A DNA stretch of 64,000 nt from NCBI RefSeq assembly GCF_030056665.1, contig NZ_JASHIG010000015.1; one strand, 5' to 3'. The DNA comes from Flectobacillus roseus (GTDB taxonomy: Bacteria > Bacteroidota > Bacteroidia > Cytophagales > Spirosomataceae). The position numbers and the translations under genes are program-made. Under the pieces are notes generated by a model. That model saw only the letters and a program-made list of their open reading frames with translations, did no database searches and was not told the DNA's origin. Within the stretch, counting starts at the first letter, position 1. Each line of letters begins with the position of its first letter. Positions 41,111 through 50,324 of the stretch are shown in pieces.

Positions 41111-41848
41111 ATGAAAATTGAAATTTGCGCTTACTCACTCGAATCGTGTATTGCGGCCGAGCAAGGAGGTGCTAATCGTATCGAATTGTGTGCTTCGCCT
41201 TACGAGGGTGGCACGACTCCATCAGCAGGCCTTATTCAACTAGCCAAACAACATACTTCTATCGAAGTTCATGTCATGATTCGTCCACGTGGTAGCGATT
41301 TTTGCTATTCTGCACTTGAACTGGAGCAGATGAAACAAGATATGCTTGTAGCTAAACAACTAGGAGCCGACGGTTTTGTTCTTGGCATTTTAGAGAAAAA
41401 TGGTCGTGTCAACGTTGAACAAACCAAAGCTTTCGTCGAATTAGCTCATCCTCTGCCTGTTACTTTTCATCGCGCTATCGACATGACTCCCGATTATCTG
41501 CAAGCACTTGAAGATATTATTGAAGCAGGTTGTAAACGTATCCTAACTTCAGGACAAAAAAACTTGGCAGAAGAAGGCGCAGAAAACCTTAAAGCTTTAA
41601 TTAAACAAGCCAATGGAAGAATTGACGTTATGATTGGTAGTGGGGTTAATGTGCGAAATGCCTTAAAACTAGCAGCATTAGGCGCTGATGCCTTACACTT
41701 CACAGGCAAGTCGACTAGAGATTCGGAAATGGAGTTTAGGAAAGAAGATATTGCGATGGGCGGACTTTCGGAAGTTCCCGAATATGGTGTAATGTATTCA
41801 AACGTCGAAAAAATTCGTGCGGTTGTAGCGCTATTCAAATCCGCTTAG
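41111..41848 (+). CDS. cutC: CutC family protein
   Basis: A 245-residue TIM-barrel protein of the CutC family: MKIEICAYSLESCIAAEQGGANRIELCA, then EGGTTPSAGLIQLA, VHVMIRPRGSDFCYS, VTFHRAIDM, RILTSGQKNLAEEG and MIGSGVNVRNA. The family was linked to copper tolerance in E. coli, but the effect is disputed and the enzymatic reaction is unknown. The cytoplasmic location is supported by the lack of a signal peptide. It is followed 95 bases later by a glycosylasparaginase gene, a pairing that could reflect shared transcription. A TACCTTTA -7-like element lies about 50 bases upstream. Confidence 0.93.
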   Translation: MKIEICAYSLESCIAAEQGGANRIELCASPYEGGTTPSAGLIQLAKQHTSIEVHVMIRPRGSDFCYSALELEQMKQDMLVAKQLGADGFVLGILEKNGRVNVEQTKAFVELAHPLPVTFHRAIDMTPDYLQALEDIIEAGCKRILTSGQKNLAEEGAENLKALIKQANGRIDVMIGSGVNVRNALKLAALGADALHFTGKSTRDSEMEFRKEDIAMGGLSEVPEYGVMYSNVEKIRAVVALFKSA

Positions 41849-41943
41849 CATTTTTGAGTTTTGTTTTTAGTGATTGAGAAACAACTTATTTAAATAACTG
41901 AACATACCTCCACTCGTACTTTAAAACATCCAATTTCTCAGAT

Positions 41944-42903
41944 ATGAAACGTCGTACCTTTATTCAACAAACCTCTGCTTTGGCTGGACTTTCTGCCTTA
42001 GCAGCTAATCAAACGCAAGCACAAAATTCAGCTCCTGCTGAATTTCCAATTATTATCTCTACTTGGAACAATGTTAAAGCTAACGAAGCAGCTTGGGCGA
42101 TGGTTCAAAAAACAGGTCGTGCTCTCGATGCTGTAGAGGCAGGAGCGCTTATTCCAGAAGCAGACCCTAACGAAATTACCGTAGGTTATGGAGGCTTGCC
42201 TGACCGTGATGGTCACGTTACACTAGATGCCTGTATCATGGACGAAAAGGGCAATGCTGGTTCTGTAACATTCTTGGAAGGCATTATGCACCCTATTTCG
42301 GTAGCTCGTGCCGTGATGGAAAAAACGCCTCACGTAATGCTATCAGGAGCAGGCGCTTTACAATTTGCTCTTTCGCAAGGATTCAAAAAGCAAAACTTAT
42401 TGACTGAAAGTTCTAAAAAGGCTTGGTTGAAATGGAAAAAAGAATCCAAATACGAGCCAAAAGTAAATATTGAACGTCACGATACTATTGGACTTTTGGC
42501 ATTGGGCAAAAAGGGTGAAGTATCTGGCGCTTGTACCACTAGCGGGATGGCATACAAAATGCATGGTCGCGTGGGTGACTCTCCAGTAATTGGAGCAGCC
42601 GTATTTTGTGACGATGAAGTGGGTGGCGCTTGTGCTACAGGTTTGGGAGAGTTTGTACTCAAGACCTTAGGTTCATTCCTTATTGTAGAATTGATGAGAA
42701 ATGGTCGTACGCCACAACAAGCTTGTGAGGAAGCCATTATGCGTATTGTCAAACGTTATAACTACAAGGAATTCCAGATTGGTTATTTAGCCGTAAATAA
42801 ACAAGGAGAATATGGCGCTTATTCAATTCAAAAAGGCTTTAGTTATACCCTCACGAAAGAAGGCGTAACCAAAGTTTATGAAGCTGATTATTACATGAAA
42901 TAA
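41944..42903 (+). CDS. Periplasmic N4-glycosylasparaginase
   Basis: An Ntn-hydrolase that cleaves the bond between asparagine and N-acetylglucosamine in glycopeptides. The 319-residue precursor has a Tat-type signal (MKRRTFIQQTSALAGLSALA, probable cleavage after TQAQ). It autocleaves before Thr181 in the motif RHDTIGLLAL to give two chains. Other active-site blocks are VSGACTTSGMAYKMHGRVGDSPVIGA and GACATGLGE. Length and motifs match the well-studied Elizabethkingia (Flavobacterium) enzyme. It suggests turnover of N-glycosylated material from the environment. It follows cutC on the same strand. Confidence 0.94.
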   Translation: MKRRTFIQQTSALAGLSALAANQTQAQNSAPAEFPIIISTWNNVKANEAAWAMVQKTGRALDAVEAGALIPEADPNEITVGYGGLPDRDGHVTLDACIMDEKGNAGSVTFLEGIMHPISVARAVMEKTPHVMLSGAGALQFALSQGFKKQNLLTESSKKAWLKWKKESKYEPKVNIERHDTIGLLALGKKGEVSGACTTSGMAYKMHGRVGDSPVIGAAVFCDDEVGGACATGLGEFVLKTLGSFLIVELMRNGRTPQQACEEAIMRIVKRYNYKEFQIGYLAVNKQGEYGAYSIQKGFSYTLTKEGVTKVYEADYYMK

Positions 42904-42932
42904 AAAATAGGCTACAAATCAACAATACACGG

Positions 42933-43093
42933 TTAGTACTGTACGAAGGATTATGAAAACTGTTTATTTCGGATATCGGATGTTGGATTTCGGAAGTATA
43001 ATCTTCTATATTTTGTAAAAAATAAAGTTTTTTACTTTGTTTCCGAAATAAGAAATCCAAAATCTGCAATAGTTTGACTTCGTACAGCACTAA
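42933..43093. repeat. Family C palindromic element
   Basis: TTAGTACTGTACGAAG (42933-42948) and CTTCGTACAGCACTAA (43078-43093) are inverted ends with one mismatch. Inside, 43038-43077 matches 14240-14278 in reverse orientation, and TTTCGG/CCGAAA tracts repeat. It lies 30 bases after the glycosylasparaginase stop. Confidence 0.65.
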
Positions 43094-43167
43094 TACACGG
43101 TCATTTTTATATGGCTACGGTATTTTTGCGATACTACTTTCAGAAAAAATTGGCAAGTTTATTTTCA

Positions 43168-43210
43168 AAAAAGCCCTCAAGTTATCATGATGACTTGAGG
43201 GCTTTTTTTT
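43168..43210 (+). terminator. Terminator before the glycogen synthase region
   Basis: AAAAAGCCCTCAAGT (43168-43182) pairs with ACTTGAGGGCTTTTT (43193-43207), followed by a T-run to 43210. It is the likely end of the cutC-glycosylasparaginase transcript. From 43211 to 43628 I see only AT-rich sequence holding the glycogen synthase promoter, with no gene. Confidence 0.85.
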
Positions 43211-43628
43211 GAAGGCGAAAAGAATAACTTATTATTCGGGAAAAGATTTTCCTCCTACGACTTAAAGAACTATTCAAAGAAATAATTGTACATACCTTAT
43301 TCTAAAGAACAGAATAGACCTACATATAAAATGGTAAAAATAGTATATATTAAAGTCATTATATTTATCACAAGGCACATATCAACCACAACATTCTGAT
43401 TATTAACAAATTACCACAAAAGCACATTGATGACGCATTTGGATTTAGCTGATTTTAGGGCTTTTATTGATATTTTTTAATAATTAGATTTTATTAAGAA
43501 AAGCCCCAAATAGCCCATTTTGAGCCAAAATAGAAATATGGCTTTAAGTTTCCTATTCACTGAATATACTTATATATTAGCAACCTAATAGCTTGGTACA
43601 AGCAGCCAAACCTTATAACTAAGAGCCG

Positions 43629-45452
43629 ATGGAAATACAAAATCCTTTACAATCTGCTACCCAAAAACAAAAGATATTAATAGAAATTGCCTGGGAAACC
43701 TGCAACCAAGTAGGCGGTATTTATACTGTAATTCGTACAAAAGTCCCTTCAATGGTGGAAAAATGGGGCGATGACTACTTCTTGCTAGGACCGTACTTCC
43801 CACAAACAGCATCTGCCGAATTTGAACCTATTCATGATTTAGATGATTCAGTTTTAGGTAAAACTGTTCAGAAGATGCGCTCAATGGGCTATGGTGTGCA
43901 CTATGGTTACTGGCTCGTAACTGGAAAGCCTCGCATTGTCTTATTTGATTTTTGGTCAATCTACAACAATATCAATGCCCTTAAGGCAGGTTTGTGGGAG
44001 CGTCATCAGGTATCTACTTTGAATACTGAGGAATTGGTAAGTCATGTAATTGCTTTTGGTGAAATGGTTCGCGTGTTTTTGACCGAATTAGCGAAGGAAC
44101 AACAAAATAAAATTGATATTGTAGCCCATTTCCACGAATGGATGGCAGCTTCTGCTATTCCAGATTTGCGTAAAGACCAAATAAAAGTAGCCACTGTATT
44201 TACTACTCACGCTACCATGTTGGGTCGTTACTTAGCTGGTAATGTTCCGAATTTCTATGATAAAATAGACACCTTCGATTGGCTCAAAGAGGCTCGTCAT
44301 TATGGTATTGAGGCTCAAGCTACGCTAGAGCGTTTGGCAGCATTACAGGCGCACGTTACGACAACCGTAAGTGATGTAACAGCTAAAGAATGTGAGTTTT
44401 TATTAGGAAAAGTCCCTGACTTGATTTTACCTAACGGTTTGAATATCACAAGATTCTCGGCTATGCACGAGCATCAAAATTTACATACCAAATACAAAGA
44501 TCGTATCAACGAATTTGTGATGGGACACTTTTTCCAAAGTCAACCATTCAATCTCGAAAAAACATTATATTTCTTTACCTCAGGGCGTTATGAGTATAGC
44601 AACAAAGGCTATGACCTTACGCTCGAAGCATTGGCTCGCTTAAACTGGAAAATGAAGCAAGCTAAGATTGATAAGACGGTCGTAATGTTTTTTATTACCA
44701 AACAACCTTATCATTCAATCGACCCTGAAGTATTGCATTCGCGTGCTGTAATGGACGAAATTCGTGAAACTTGTAATTCTATCGAAAAACAAGTAGGTGA
44801 GCAGCTTTTCAAAGCATCTGCATCGTCGAGCGATTTACAAATGCCAGACTTAAACAATTTTGTGGATGAATATTGGCGTTTGCGTCTAAGAAGAACGATT
44901 CAGACTTGGAAAAACAATAAACGTCCAAAAGTAGTCACACACTTGCTTAAGCAAAATGATGGTATCACAGATTTTGTTCAGAAATCTAATTTGATGAACA
45001 ATCCTGAGGATAAGGTAAAAATTGTTTATCACCCAGACTTTATCGTTTCTACCAACCCATTATTTGGACTTGATTACGGACAATTTGTACGTGGTTGTAA
45101 CCTTGGTGTTTTCCCAAGTTACTATGAACCATGGGGTTACACACCGCTCGAATGTATCGCTCGTGGCGTACCAACTATTACTTCTGACTTGTCAGGTTTT
45201 GGTGATTATATGATGCAAATCATGCGTGATTACGAGCATTGGGGCGTTATGGTGGTCAATCGTAAAACACAAGACTTCTACAAAGCAGCCGAACAATTAT
45301 CGGAAATGTTGTTGAAGTTTGTCAAACAAAGTTTACGTGAACGCATCACCCAACGTAACCGTGTCGAAAGCATTTCGGATACCTTCGACTGGTCGAATCT
45401 AAGAACGTATTACGATACCTCTCATGATTTGGCATTGAAAAGAAGAAAATAA
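43629..45452 (+). CDS. Glycogen synthase, eukaryote-type (GT3)
   Basis: A 607-residue glycosyltransferase of family GT3, the type found in fungi and animals, rather than the bacterial GT5 GlgA. Diagnostic pieces are IEIAWETCNQVGGIYTVIRTK near the N-terminus, VAHFHEWMAASAIP, ATVFTTHATMLGRYLAGN, LPNGLNI, FTSGRYEYSNKGYDLTLEAL and the C-terminal FPSYYEPWGYTPLECIARGVPTITSDLSGFG. It adds glucose from UDP-glucose (GT3 donor preference) to glycogen in the cytoplasm. GT3 enzymes are known in some Bacteroidota. No glgB/glgC/glgP genes are adjacent, so it stands alone. Confidence 0.94.
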   Translation: MEIQNPLQSATQKQKILIEIAWETCNQVGGIYTVIRTKVPSMVEKWGDDYFLLGPYFPQTASAEFEPIHDLDDSVLGKTVQKMRSMGYGVHYGYWLVTGKPRIVLFDFWSIYNNINALKAGLWERHQVSTLNTEELVSHVIAFGEMVRVFLTELAKEQQNKIDIVAHFHEWMAASAIPDLRKDQIKVATVFTTHATMLGRYLAGNVPNFYDKIDTFDWLKEARHYGIEAQATLERLAALQAHVTTTVSDVTAKECEFLLGKVPDLILPNGLNITRFSAMHEHQNLHTKYKDRINEFVMGHFFQSQPFNLEKTLYFFTSGRYEYSNKGYDLTLEALARLNWKMKQAKIDKTVVMFFITKQPYHSIDPEVLHSRAVMDEIRETCNSIEKQVGEQLFKASASSSDLQMPDLNNFVDEYWRLRLRRTIQTWKNNKRPKVVTHLLKQNDGITDFVQKSNLMNNPEDKVKIVYHPDFIVSTNPLFGLDYGQFVRGCNLGVFPSYYEPWGYTPLECIARGVPTITSDLSGFGDYMMQIMRDYEHWGVMVVNRKTQDFYKAAEQLSEMLLKFVKQSLRERITQRNRVESISDTFDWSNLRTYYDTSHDLALKRRK

Positions 45453-45477
45453 TACGACTTTTATGTTAAAAAAGAAG

Positions 45478-45633
45478 AAGATTTAAGTTACTAGGCAACA
45501 GGCAAATAGTTTTTAACCACAGCCTTATTTCGCTATAAGCTAAAAAATAAAGATGTGTTCATACAATTATAAAAACCTGTTGCCTAATGCCTAAAGCGCA
45601 TCACTTAAATCTTATTTTTGCACTAATACTTAA
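45478..45633. repeat. Family A element, copy A5
   Basis: It starts near TTTAAGTTACTAGGCAACAGG and ends with CACTTAAATCTTATTTTTGCACTA (45602-45625), the inverted terminal type. Its middle is diverged from the other copies. It directly abuts copy A6. Confidence 0.6.
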
Positions 45634-45808
45634 GTTAGTGGGCAAAATAAAATTTAAGATTATACTTTGGGCTTTTAGGTAACGGCTTTCGGCAGTGGAA
45701 TTTGGAAAAAAGCATGGCTGTGGGTAATAAAAAACATTTTAACACTCTTTACCTTGTGCCTGTTGCCTAAACTCATAACTTAAATCTTACTTTTGCACTA
45801 CTACTTAT
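45628..45808. repeat. Family A element, copy A6 (opposite orientation)
   Basis: The left end TTAGTGGGCAAAATAAAATT (45634-45653) and the right end CTTAAATCTTACTTTTGCAC (45779-45798) are inverted. The inner ACACTCTTTACCTTGTGCCT is the reverse of the AGGCACAAGGCAAAGAG block. It is the clearest complete copy. The rest of the gap to 46030 holds no recognised feature. Confidence 0.75.
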
Positions 45809-46030
45809 CTTGCTTGTCTTTTGTGCATTATCCTTATTCATCCTCTAACTCTGACTTTTACCGCCTCATTCAGTCTTCAAGCGCTATTTTGTGTACTTCT
45901 TTAAGTTGTTTTCTGAATAAAAAATAAATCTGCATTTGCGCAGAAATACCTACGAGTTAGTTTCCTGATATTGACACAATCAATTTATTCTGTTAAGTTT
46001 GTTTAGAACACTTATAAGATTTGTTAGCGA

Positions 46031-47572
46031 ATGGATTTTCTAAATGAAACGCTAGTTTGGCTCATGAAAAAGCGTCTTCCTCGTATTCAGGCTTTTATGG
46101 ATAAGCCTATGGATACGCAAGAGACGATGTTTTGGCAATTAATCCAAACGGCTAAGAATACAGAGTGGGGTAAAAAATACGATTTTCGTAGCATTTCTTC
46201 TATTCGGGACTTTCAGCAACGTGTTCCTATTTCTTCGTATGAAGATTTGTTTCCTTTCATTGAACGTACCATGAAGGGAGAACAGAATATTCTTTGGCCT
46301 TCCAATATTCAATATTTCGCCAAATCTTCTGGTACTACCAACGCCCGCAGTAAGTTTATTCCTGTATCAAAAGAATGTCTCGATGATTGTCATTTTATGG
46401 GTGGCAAAGATATGATGACTCTTTTGGTAGAAAACAAACCTGATACTGAGGTTTTTAGCGGAAAAGGTTTGTCAATTGGGGGAAGTTTATCGTCCAATCA
46501 ATTGAATTCGCGCAGTGTCATGGGCGATGTGTCGGCGGTAGTGATGAAAAACTTGCCTATCTGGGCTCAGATTATTCGTACGCCATCCTTGGATGTAGCG
46601 TTGATGGATGTCTGGGAAGAGAAAATTCAGAAAATGGCAGAAGTTACCTCTCAAGAAAATGTCACAAGCATATTGGGAGTTCCTACGTGGACATTGGTAT
46701 TAATTGATAAAATTTTAGAAATCACAGGTAAAGACAATATTCTGGAGGTATGGCCGAACTTTGAATTTTTCATTCATGGAGCTGTGGCCTTTCATCCTTA
46801 TCGGGATATGTTCAGAAATAAAGTTTTTCCTTCTGAAAGTGTTAATTATCTAGAGATTTATAATGCTTCTGAAGGATTCTTTGGTGTGCAAGATGATATT
46901 TCACGCAAAGACGAAATGATGCTGATGCTTGATTATGGTATCTTTTATGAATTTATTCCCATGGAAGAAATCGAAAAAGAATATCCTAAGGCTGTTTCGT
47001 TAGATGAAGTAGAAATAGGGAAAAATTACGCTATCATCATTTCTACAAATGCAGGATTATGGCGCTATAAAATCGGAGATACAATTCGATTTACAACCAA
47101 ATATCCGTATCGATTCAAGATTTCGGGGCGAACCAAACAATTCATCAACGCCTTTGGAGAAGAAATTATCGTTGAAAACTCAGACATAGCTATCACTAAA
47201 GCGTGTGAAGCTACGGGCGCAATTATCAACGACTATACGGCAGGACCTGTGTATATGGACGGGGGTAAAAGTGGCTGCCACGAATGGATTATCGAATTTG
47301 ATCAAGAACCCAACAATCAAGAAGTGTTCAATCAGGTTTTAGACCAGACGCTCCGCTCTATCAACTCTGATTATGACGCCAAGCGCTACAAAGACATGGT
47401 ACTGACTCCACCTAAAATCAACGTGGTTCAGAAAGATACCTTCTATTCGTGGATGCGTAGTAAAGGTAAATTGGGAGGACAACACAAAGTACCACGATTG
47501 TGCAACTCACGAGAATATTTAGATAGTGTTTTAGCGGTAGTTCATCAGAATAATACTGCTAATGTTAATTAA
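46031..47572 (+). CDS. GH3-family acyl-acid amido synthetase
   Basis: A 513-residue adenylate-forming enzyme of the GH3 (auxin-responsive) family. The ATP motif YFAKSSGTTNARSKFIPVS, the FEFFIHGAVAFHPY block, NYLEIYNASEGFFGVQ and the second motif LWRYKIGDTIRFTTKYPYRFKISGRTKQFINAFGEEI are all present. Plant GH3 enzymes conjugate amino acids to auxin or jasmonate through an acyl-adenylate. Bacterial members are common in Bacteroidota but their substrates are largely unknown. The cytoplasmic location is inferred from the lack of a signal peptide. It follows glycogen synthase after two repeat copies, with no obvious functional link. Confidence 0.92.
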   Translation: MDFLNETLVWLMKKRLPRIQAFMDKPMDTQETMFWQLIQTAKNTEWGKKYDFRSISSIRDFQQRVPISSYEDLFPFIERTMKGEQNILWPSNIQYFAKSSGTTNARSKFIPVSKECLDDCHFMGGKDMMTLLVENKPDTEVFSGKGLSIGGSLSSNQLNSRSVMGDVSAVVMKNLPIWAQIIRTPSLDVALMDVWEEKIQKMAEVTSQENVTSILGVPTWTLVLIDKILEITGKDNILEVWPNFEFFIHGAVAFHPYRDMFRNKVFPSESVNYLEIYNASEGFFGVQDDISRKDEMMLMLDYGIFYEFIPMEEIEKEYPKAVSLDEVEIGKNYAIIISTNAGLWRYKIGDTIRFTTKYPYRFKISGRTKQFINAFGEEIIVENSDIAITKACEATGAIINDYTAGPVYMDGGKSGCHEWIIEFDQEPNNQEVFNQVLDQTLRSINSDYDAKRYKDMVLTPPKINVVQKDTFYSWMRSKGKLGGQHKVPRLCNSREYLDSVLAVVHQNNTANVN

Positions 47573-47593
47573 CTAAATAGGAGTCATAACAAA

Positions 47594-47898
47594 TTGAGTG
47601 AATGTTGAATGGGTGATTTAGTGATTATTCTAGCAATAGAGACGCAATGCCTTGCGTCTAGCAATGAGTGATTTAGCATATTAATATCAAAAACATGAGT
47701 CATCCCGAATTTTAAGATTAGGGTTATTCACTAAATTTTCATCAAAAAAGCGGTCGAAAAATATTTTTCGACCGCTTTTTTGATGCTATTATACTAGATT
47801 TTTTTCAGCTCAAGACGCAATCATTGCGTCTCTACTACTAGAATACAAATTTTAGCATAATCACTCATCCACTCATCCACTCAATCACTCAACTAGGA
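47594..47898. repeat. Family B element B6, composite
   Basis: It starts ATTGAGTGAATGTTGAATGG about 20 bases after the GH3 stop and ends CCACTCAATCACTCAAC. Two GACGCAATG-type inner palindromes (around 47640-47660 and 47815-47840) flank a GCGGTCGAAAAA terminator. It occupies most of the gap to the convergent gene. Confidence 0.75.
47744..47781. terminator. Terminator inside B6
   Basis: AAAAAAGCGGTCGAAAAA (47744-47761) pairs perfectly with TTTTTCGACCGCTTTTTT (47764-47781). It can serve both the GH3 gene and the convergent outer-membrane gene, although it lies about 170 bases from each. Confidence 0.9.
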
Positions 47899-47949
47899 AT
47901 GACTCATGTTTTATTATATCCGATTCCCTAAAAGTCGCTTATGAGTCTC

Positions 47950-48726
47950 CTAAAATTTCAATCCAAAATCAATCACTAACTGGTTGGTTTTGGTAATCAT
48001 ATCAGCAAATGAGCTGCCTCTATTAATTTCTGAAAGTCCTCTTTGATATTGCAATCCAAAGAAAAAGGCATCTGTTCCTGTTCCTAATTTTTTCTCAAAC
48101 CCAGCCCCCAATAACAAGTTGGCTTCTCCAAAACCAAAAATCCCTGAATTCGGGGATACTCTGTCGCGGTATTGCACTAAAGCATTTTTGGCGTAATTGA
48201 CAGGCTTTTCTGCAATATTAATATCCAAAGTACCTCCAAACTGGATATAAAAAGGCATTCCCGGGGTTACTTGGTCACTAAAGATTTTAAGCGAAACAGG
48301 TATTTGAAGATATTGAAGATTAAATTCTGCGGCATTTGCTTTAATCTCATCTTTGGTCAAAGGCTTTTGCACAAATACGTCTGTATCATAAAAACTATTG
48401 TAAATATTATACGAAACGCCTTTTACCGTATACCACAAACCAGTACTAAAAGCATATTTCTGAGCAAAATAAAAATCTGCGACTGGCCCAACGGTCATAT
48501 TAATTTTGGCTGCACCATCTGACATTCCTCTAAAGTTTTTGACACCTTCGAAAGAAACAAAAGTAATCGCTGGTGAAAATTTAAAGCCAATTGACATGTT
48601 GTTGAATCGACCGCCCCAATATTCGCGAGAAGCTGCCGACAAACTCGATGACCATAATTGATTCTGCGCTAGCACATTTGTAACAGTAGCCAGAATAAAA
48701 AGGATTATTAATACGTTTTTCTTCAT
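47950..48726 (-). CDS. PorT-like outer-membrane beta-barrel protein
   Basis: A 258-residue exported protein with signal peptide MKKNVLIILFILATVTNVLAQ. The mature sequence resembles the PorT/outer-membrane beta-barrel family of Bacteroidota: FNNMSIGFKFSPAITFVSFEG, GPVADFYFAQKYAFSTGLWYTVKGVSY, LQYLQIPVSLKIFS, YIQFGGTLDINI, GEANLLLGAGFEKKLG and a terminal QLVIDFGLKF. Short, evenly spaced strands and a C-terminal Phe support an outer-membrane barrel. The precise role is unknown; PorT itself helps type IX secretion, but this link is only by fold. It is a single gene. Confidence 0.82.
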   Translation of the reverse strand: MKKNVLIILFILATVTNVLAQNQLWSSSLSAASREYWGGRFNNMSIGFKFSPAITFVSFEGVKNFRGMSDGAAKINMTVGPVADFYFAQKYAFSTGLWYTVKGVSYNIYNSFYDTDVFVQKPLTKDEIKANAAEFNLQYLQIPVSLKIFSDQVTPGMPFYIQFGGTLDINIAEKPVNYAKNALVQYRDRVSPNSGIFGFGEANLLLGAGFEKKLGTGTDAFFFGLQYQRGLSEINRGSSFADMITKTNQLVIDFGLKF

Positions 48727-49148
48727 AATTTTGCAGGTACTTACCTGATATATTTTGATTGATTAAGTAAGTTTTTATGGACTGTTGTGTAAGTATACTT
48801 TTGATTTTCAAACTATAAAACAGACAATCATCCAATTTATTTTGCCAATGCCGTTGGTAAGAGCAATACAATACCTCGTTTTGATAAATAAAGGATACGC
48901 TTTAGACTATAAGCAGAAGGCATCAGGCAAAATGTTTTTATTCTTTTATGAGAGATCATTTTAAACTCTAGGCTTTCAGCTATTGGCTTTCGGCAAAAAC
49001 ATATCTGTAGTTACTACAAAATATGTTAACACTCTTTGCCTTGTGCCTCAACACACAACTTAAATCTCATTTTGCACGATTAATTAATACTTATAATAAA
49101 TCAACTCACTCATTTGAACCCTGATTGCTTTCAACAGCTACCACAAGC
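48727..49148. repeat. Gap holding family A element A7
   Basis: Between divergent genes, 48955-49087 carries a family A copy in reverse orientation: GGCTTTCAGCTATTGGCTTT, ACACTCTTTGCCTTGTGCCT (49029-49048) and the end CTTAAATCTCATTTTGCACG (49059-49078). The left end is poorly preserved. Nothing else was recognised. Confidence 0.6.
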
Positions 49149-50174
49149 ATGAAAATTTTTGCAAAAATAGGACTTCTCTTTTTAGTTTCAGTATGCCTTT
49201 GGGCTTGTAACAATAATACAGATGGCGAACCCGATGTAAGTAATGTTAAAGTCGACGTTAAGATTCAGTATTTAGACAAAGAACTTTTTGCTTGTAAAAC
49301 CGAACAAGATGTACTGGTTTTTCTACAAAAGTACACAGAGTTTGCTAGTCAATATTTTAATACAACGCCTGCTTCTTTTCCTGTTTTGGCCAACAAACTG
49401 TTTGCACAAATTAGCAGTCCAGCTTTACAAGAGTTTTACCAGCAGTCTCAGGAAAAAGCATTTTTTGGCAACCAAAATCTTGAAAACGACTTCAAAGAAG
49501 CCTTCCAGCATATCAAGTACTATTATCCAGACTTTAAAGAACCTAAAATTTATACTATTTTTACAGGCTTTTTCGGTCAAGGAACAATCCTTAATCCAGA
49601 GCTACGCGTAAGTGATTCGACAATTATTGTTGGAATAGACTATTTTATGGGTGAAAAAGGTAAATATCTACCCGATATTTATGATTATCAAATCAAAAAG
49701 ATATCACCTGCAGTGGTAGTACCTCAAGCCATACTACAACTTTCGAGCCGATATAATACCTCTAATCCACAAGATAGAACACTACTTGCTGAAATGGTTT
49801 GGTATGGGAAAAGTTATGTTTTTGGAAAAGTAATGATGCCTTCTAAAGCTGATAGCGTATTTTTGGGCTATTCTAACGAACAGCTAAACGCTACCTATGC
49901 TAATCAAGAAGTTGTATGGGCATATTTTATTGATAACAAACTCTTGTATTCGACCCAAGACCCCGCTAAAGGAAAATATATTGGCGAACGCCCTTCTACT
50001 CCAGAAATTGGCCCTGCTTGTCCTGGTGGCATTGGAAGATGGATAGGATTCAGAATCGTTTCGAAATACTATTACGATGACGAAAAACTAACCATTCAAG
50101 ATTTGATGAAAGAGCCCGATGCACAGCGTATTTTTGAGGCTTCAAAATACAAAGGACTACCTGACGAAGAATAA
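49149..50174 (+). CDS. gldB: Gliding motility lipoprotein GldB
   Basis: A 341-residue lipoprotein of the GldB family. The signal peptide MKIFAKIGLLFLVSVCLWAC ends in a lipobox Cys at residue 20, so translation most likely begins at 49149, not at the in-frame ATG at 49125. The sequence shows the GldB blocks IQYLDKELFACKTEQD, AFQHIKYYYPDFKEPKIYTIFTGFFG, IIVGIDYFMGEKGKYLP and GERPSTPEIGPACPGGIGRWIGFRIV. GldB is required for gliding in Flavobacterium johnsoniae and is found across gliding and non-gliding Bacteroidota. Other gld genes are not nearby. It is followed by an ABC exporter on the same strand. Confidence 0.9.
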   Translation: MKIFAKIGLLFLVSVCLWACNNNTDGEPDVSNVKVDVKIQYLDKELFACKTEQDVLVFLQKYTEFASQYFNTTPASFPVLANKLFAQISSPALQEFYQQSQEKAFFGNQNLENDFKEAFQHIKYYYPDFKEPKIYTIFTGFFGQGTILNPELRVSDSTIIVGIDYFMGEKGKYLPDIYDYQIKKISPAVVVPQAILQLSSRYNTSNPQDRTLLAEMVWYGKSYVFGKVMMPSKADSVFLGYSNEQLNATYANQEVVWAYFIDNKLLYSTQDPAKGKYIGERPSTPEIGPACPGGIGRWIGFRIVSKYYYDDEKLTIQDLMKEPDAQRIFEASKYKGLPDEE

Positions 50175-50324
50175 TATCAAGTAGTCAACCATTTGGCTCG
50201 ATTTTATGTTATCATTGCGAGATTGATTAAAGAAATTTAAGACTATTACCTTAATAGTCAAACCAACTAATAATTCATTTAATATCAACTGTTTTCATCA
50301 AATTGAGAACAGTGTTATTCAAAT

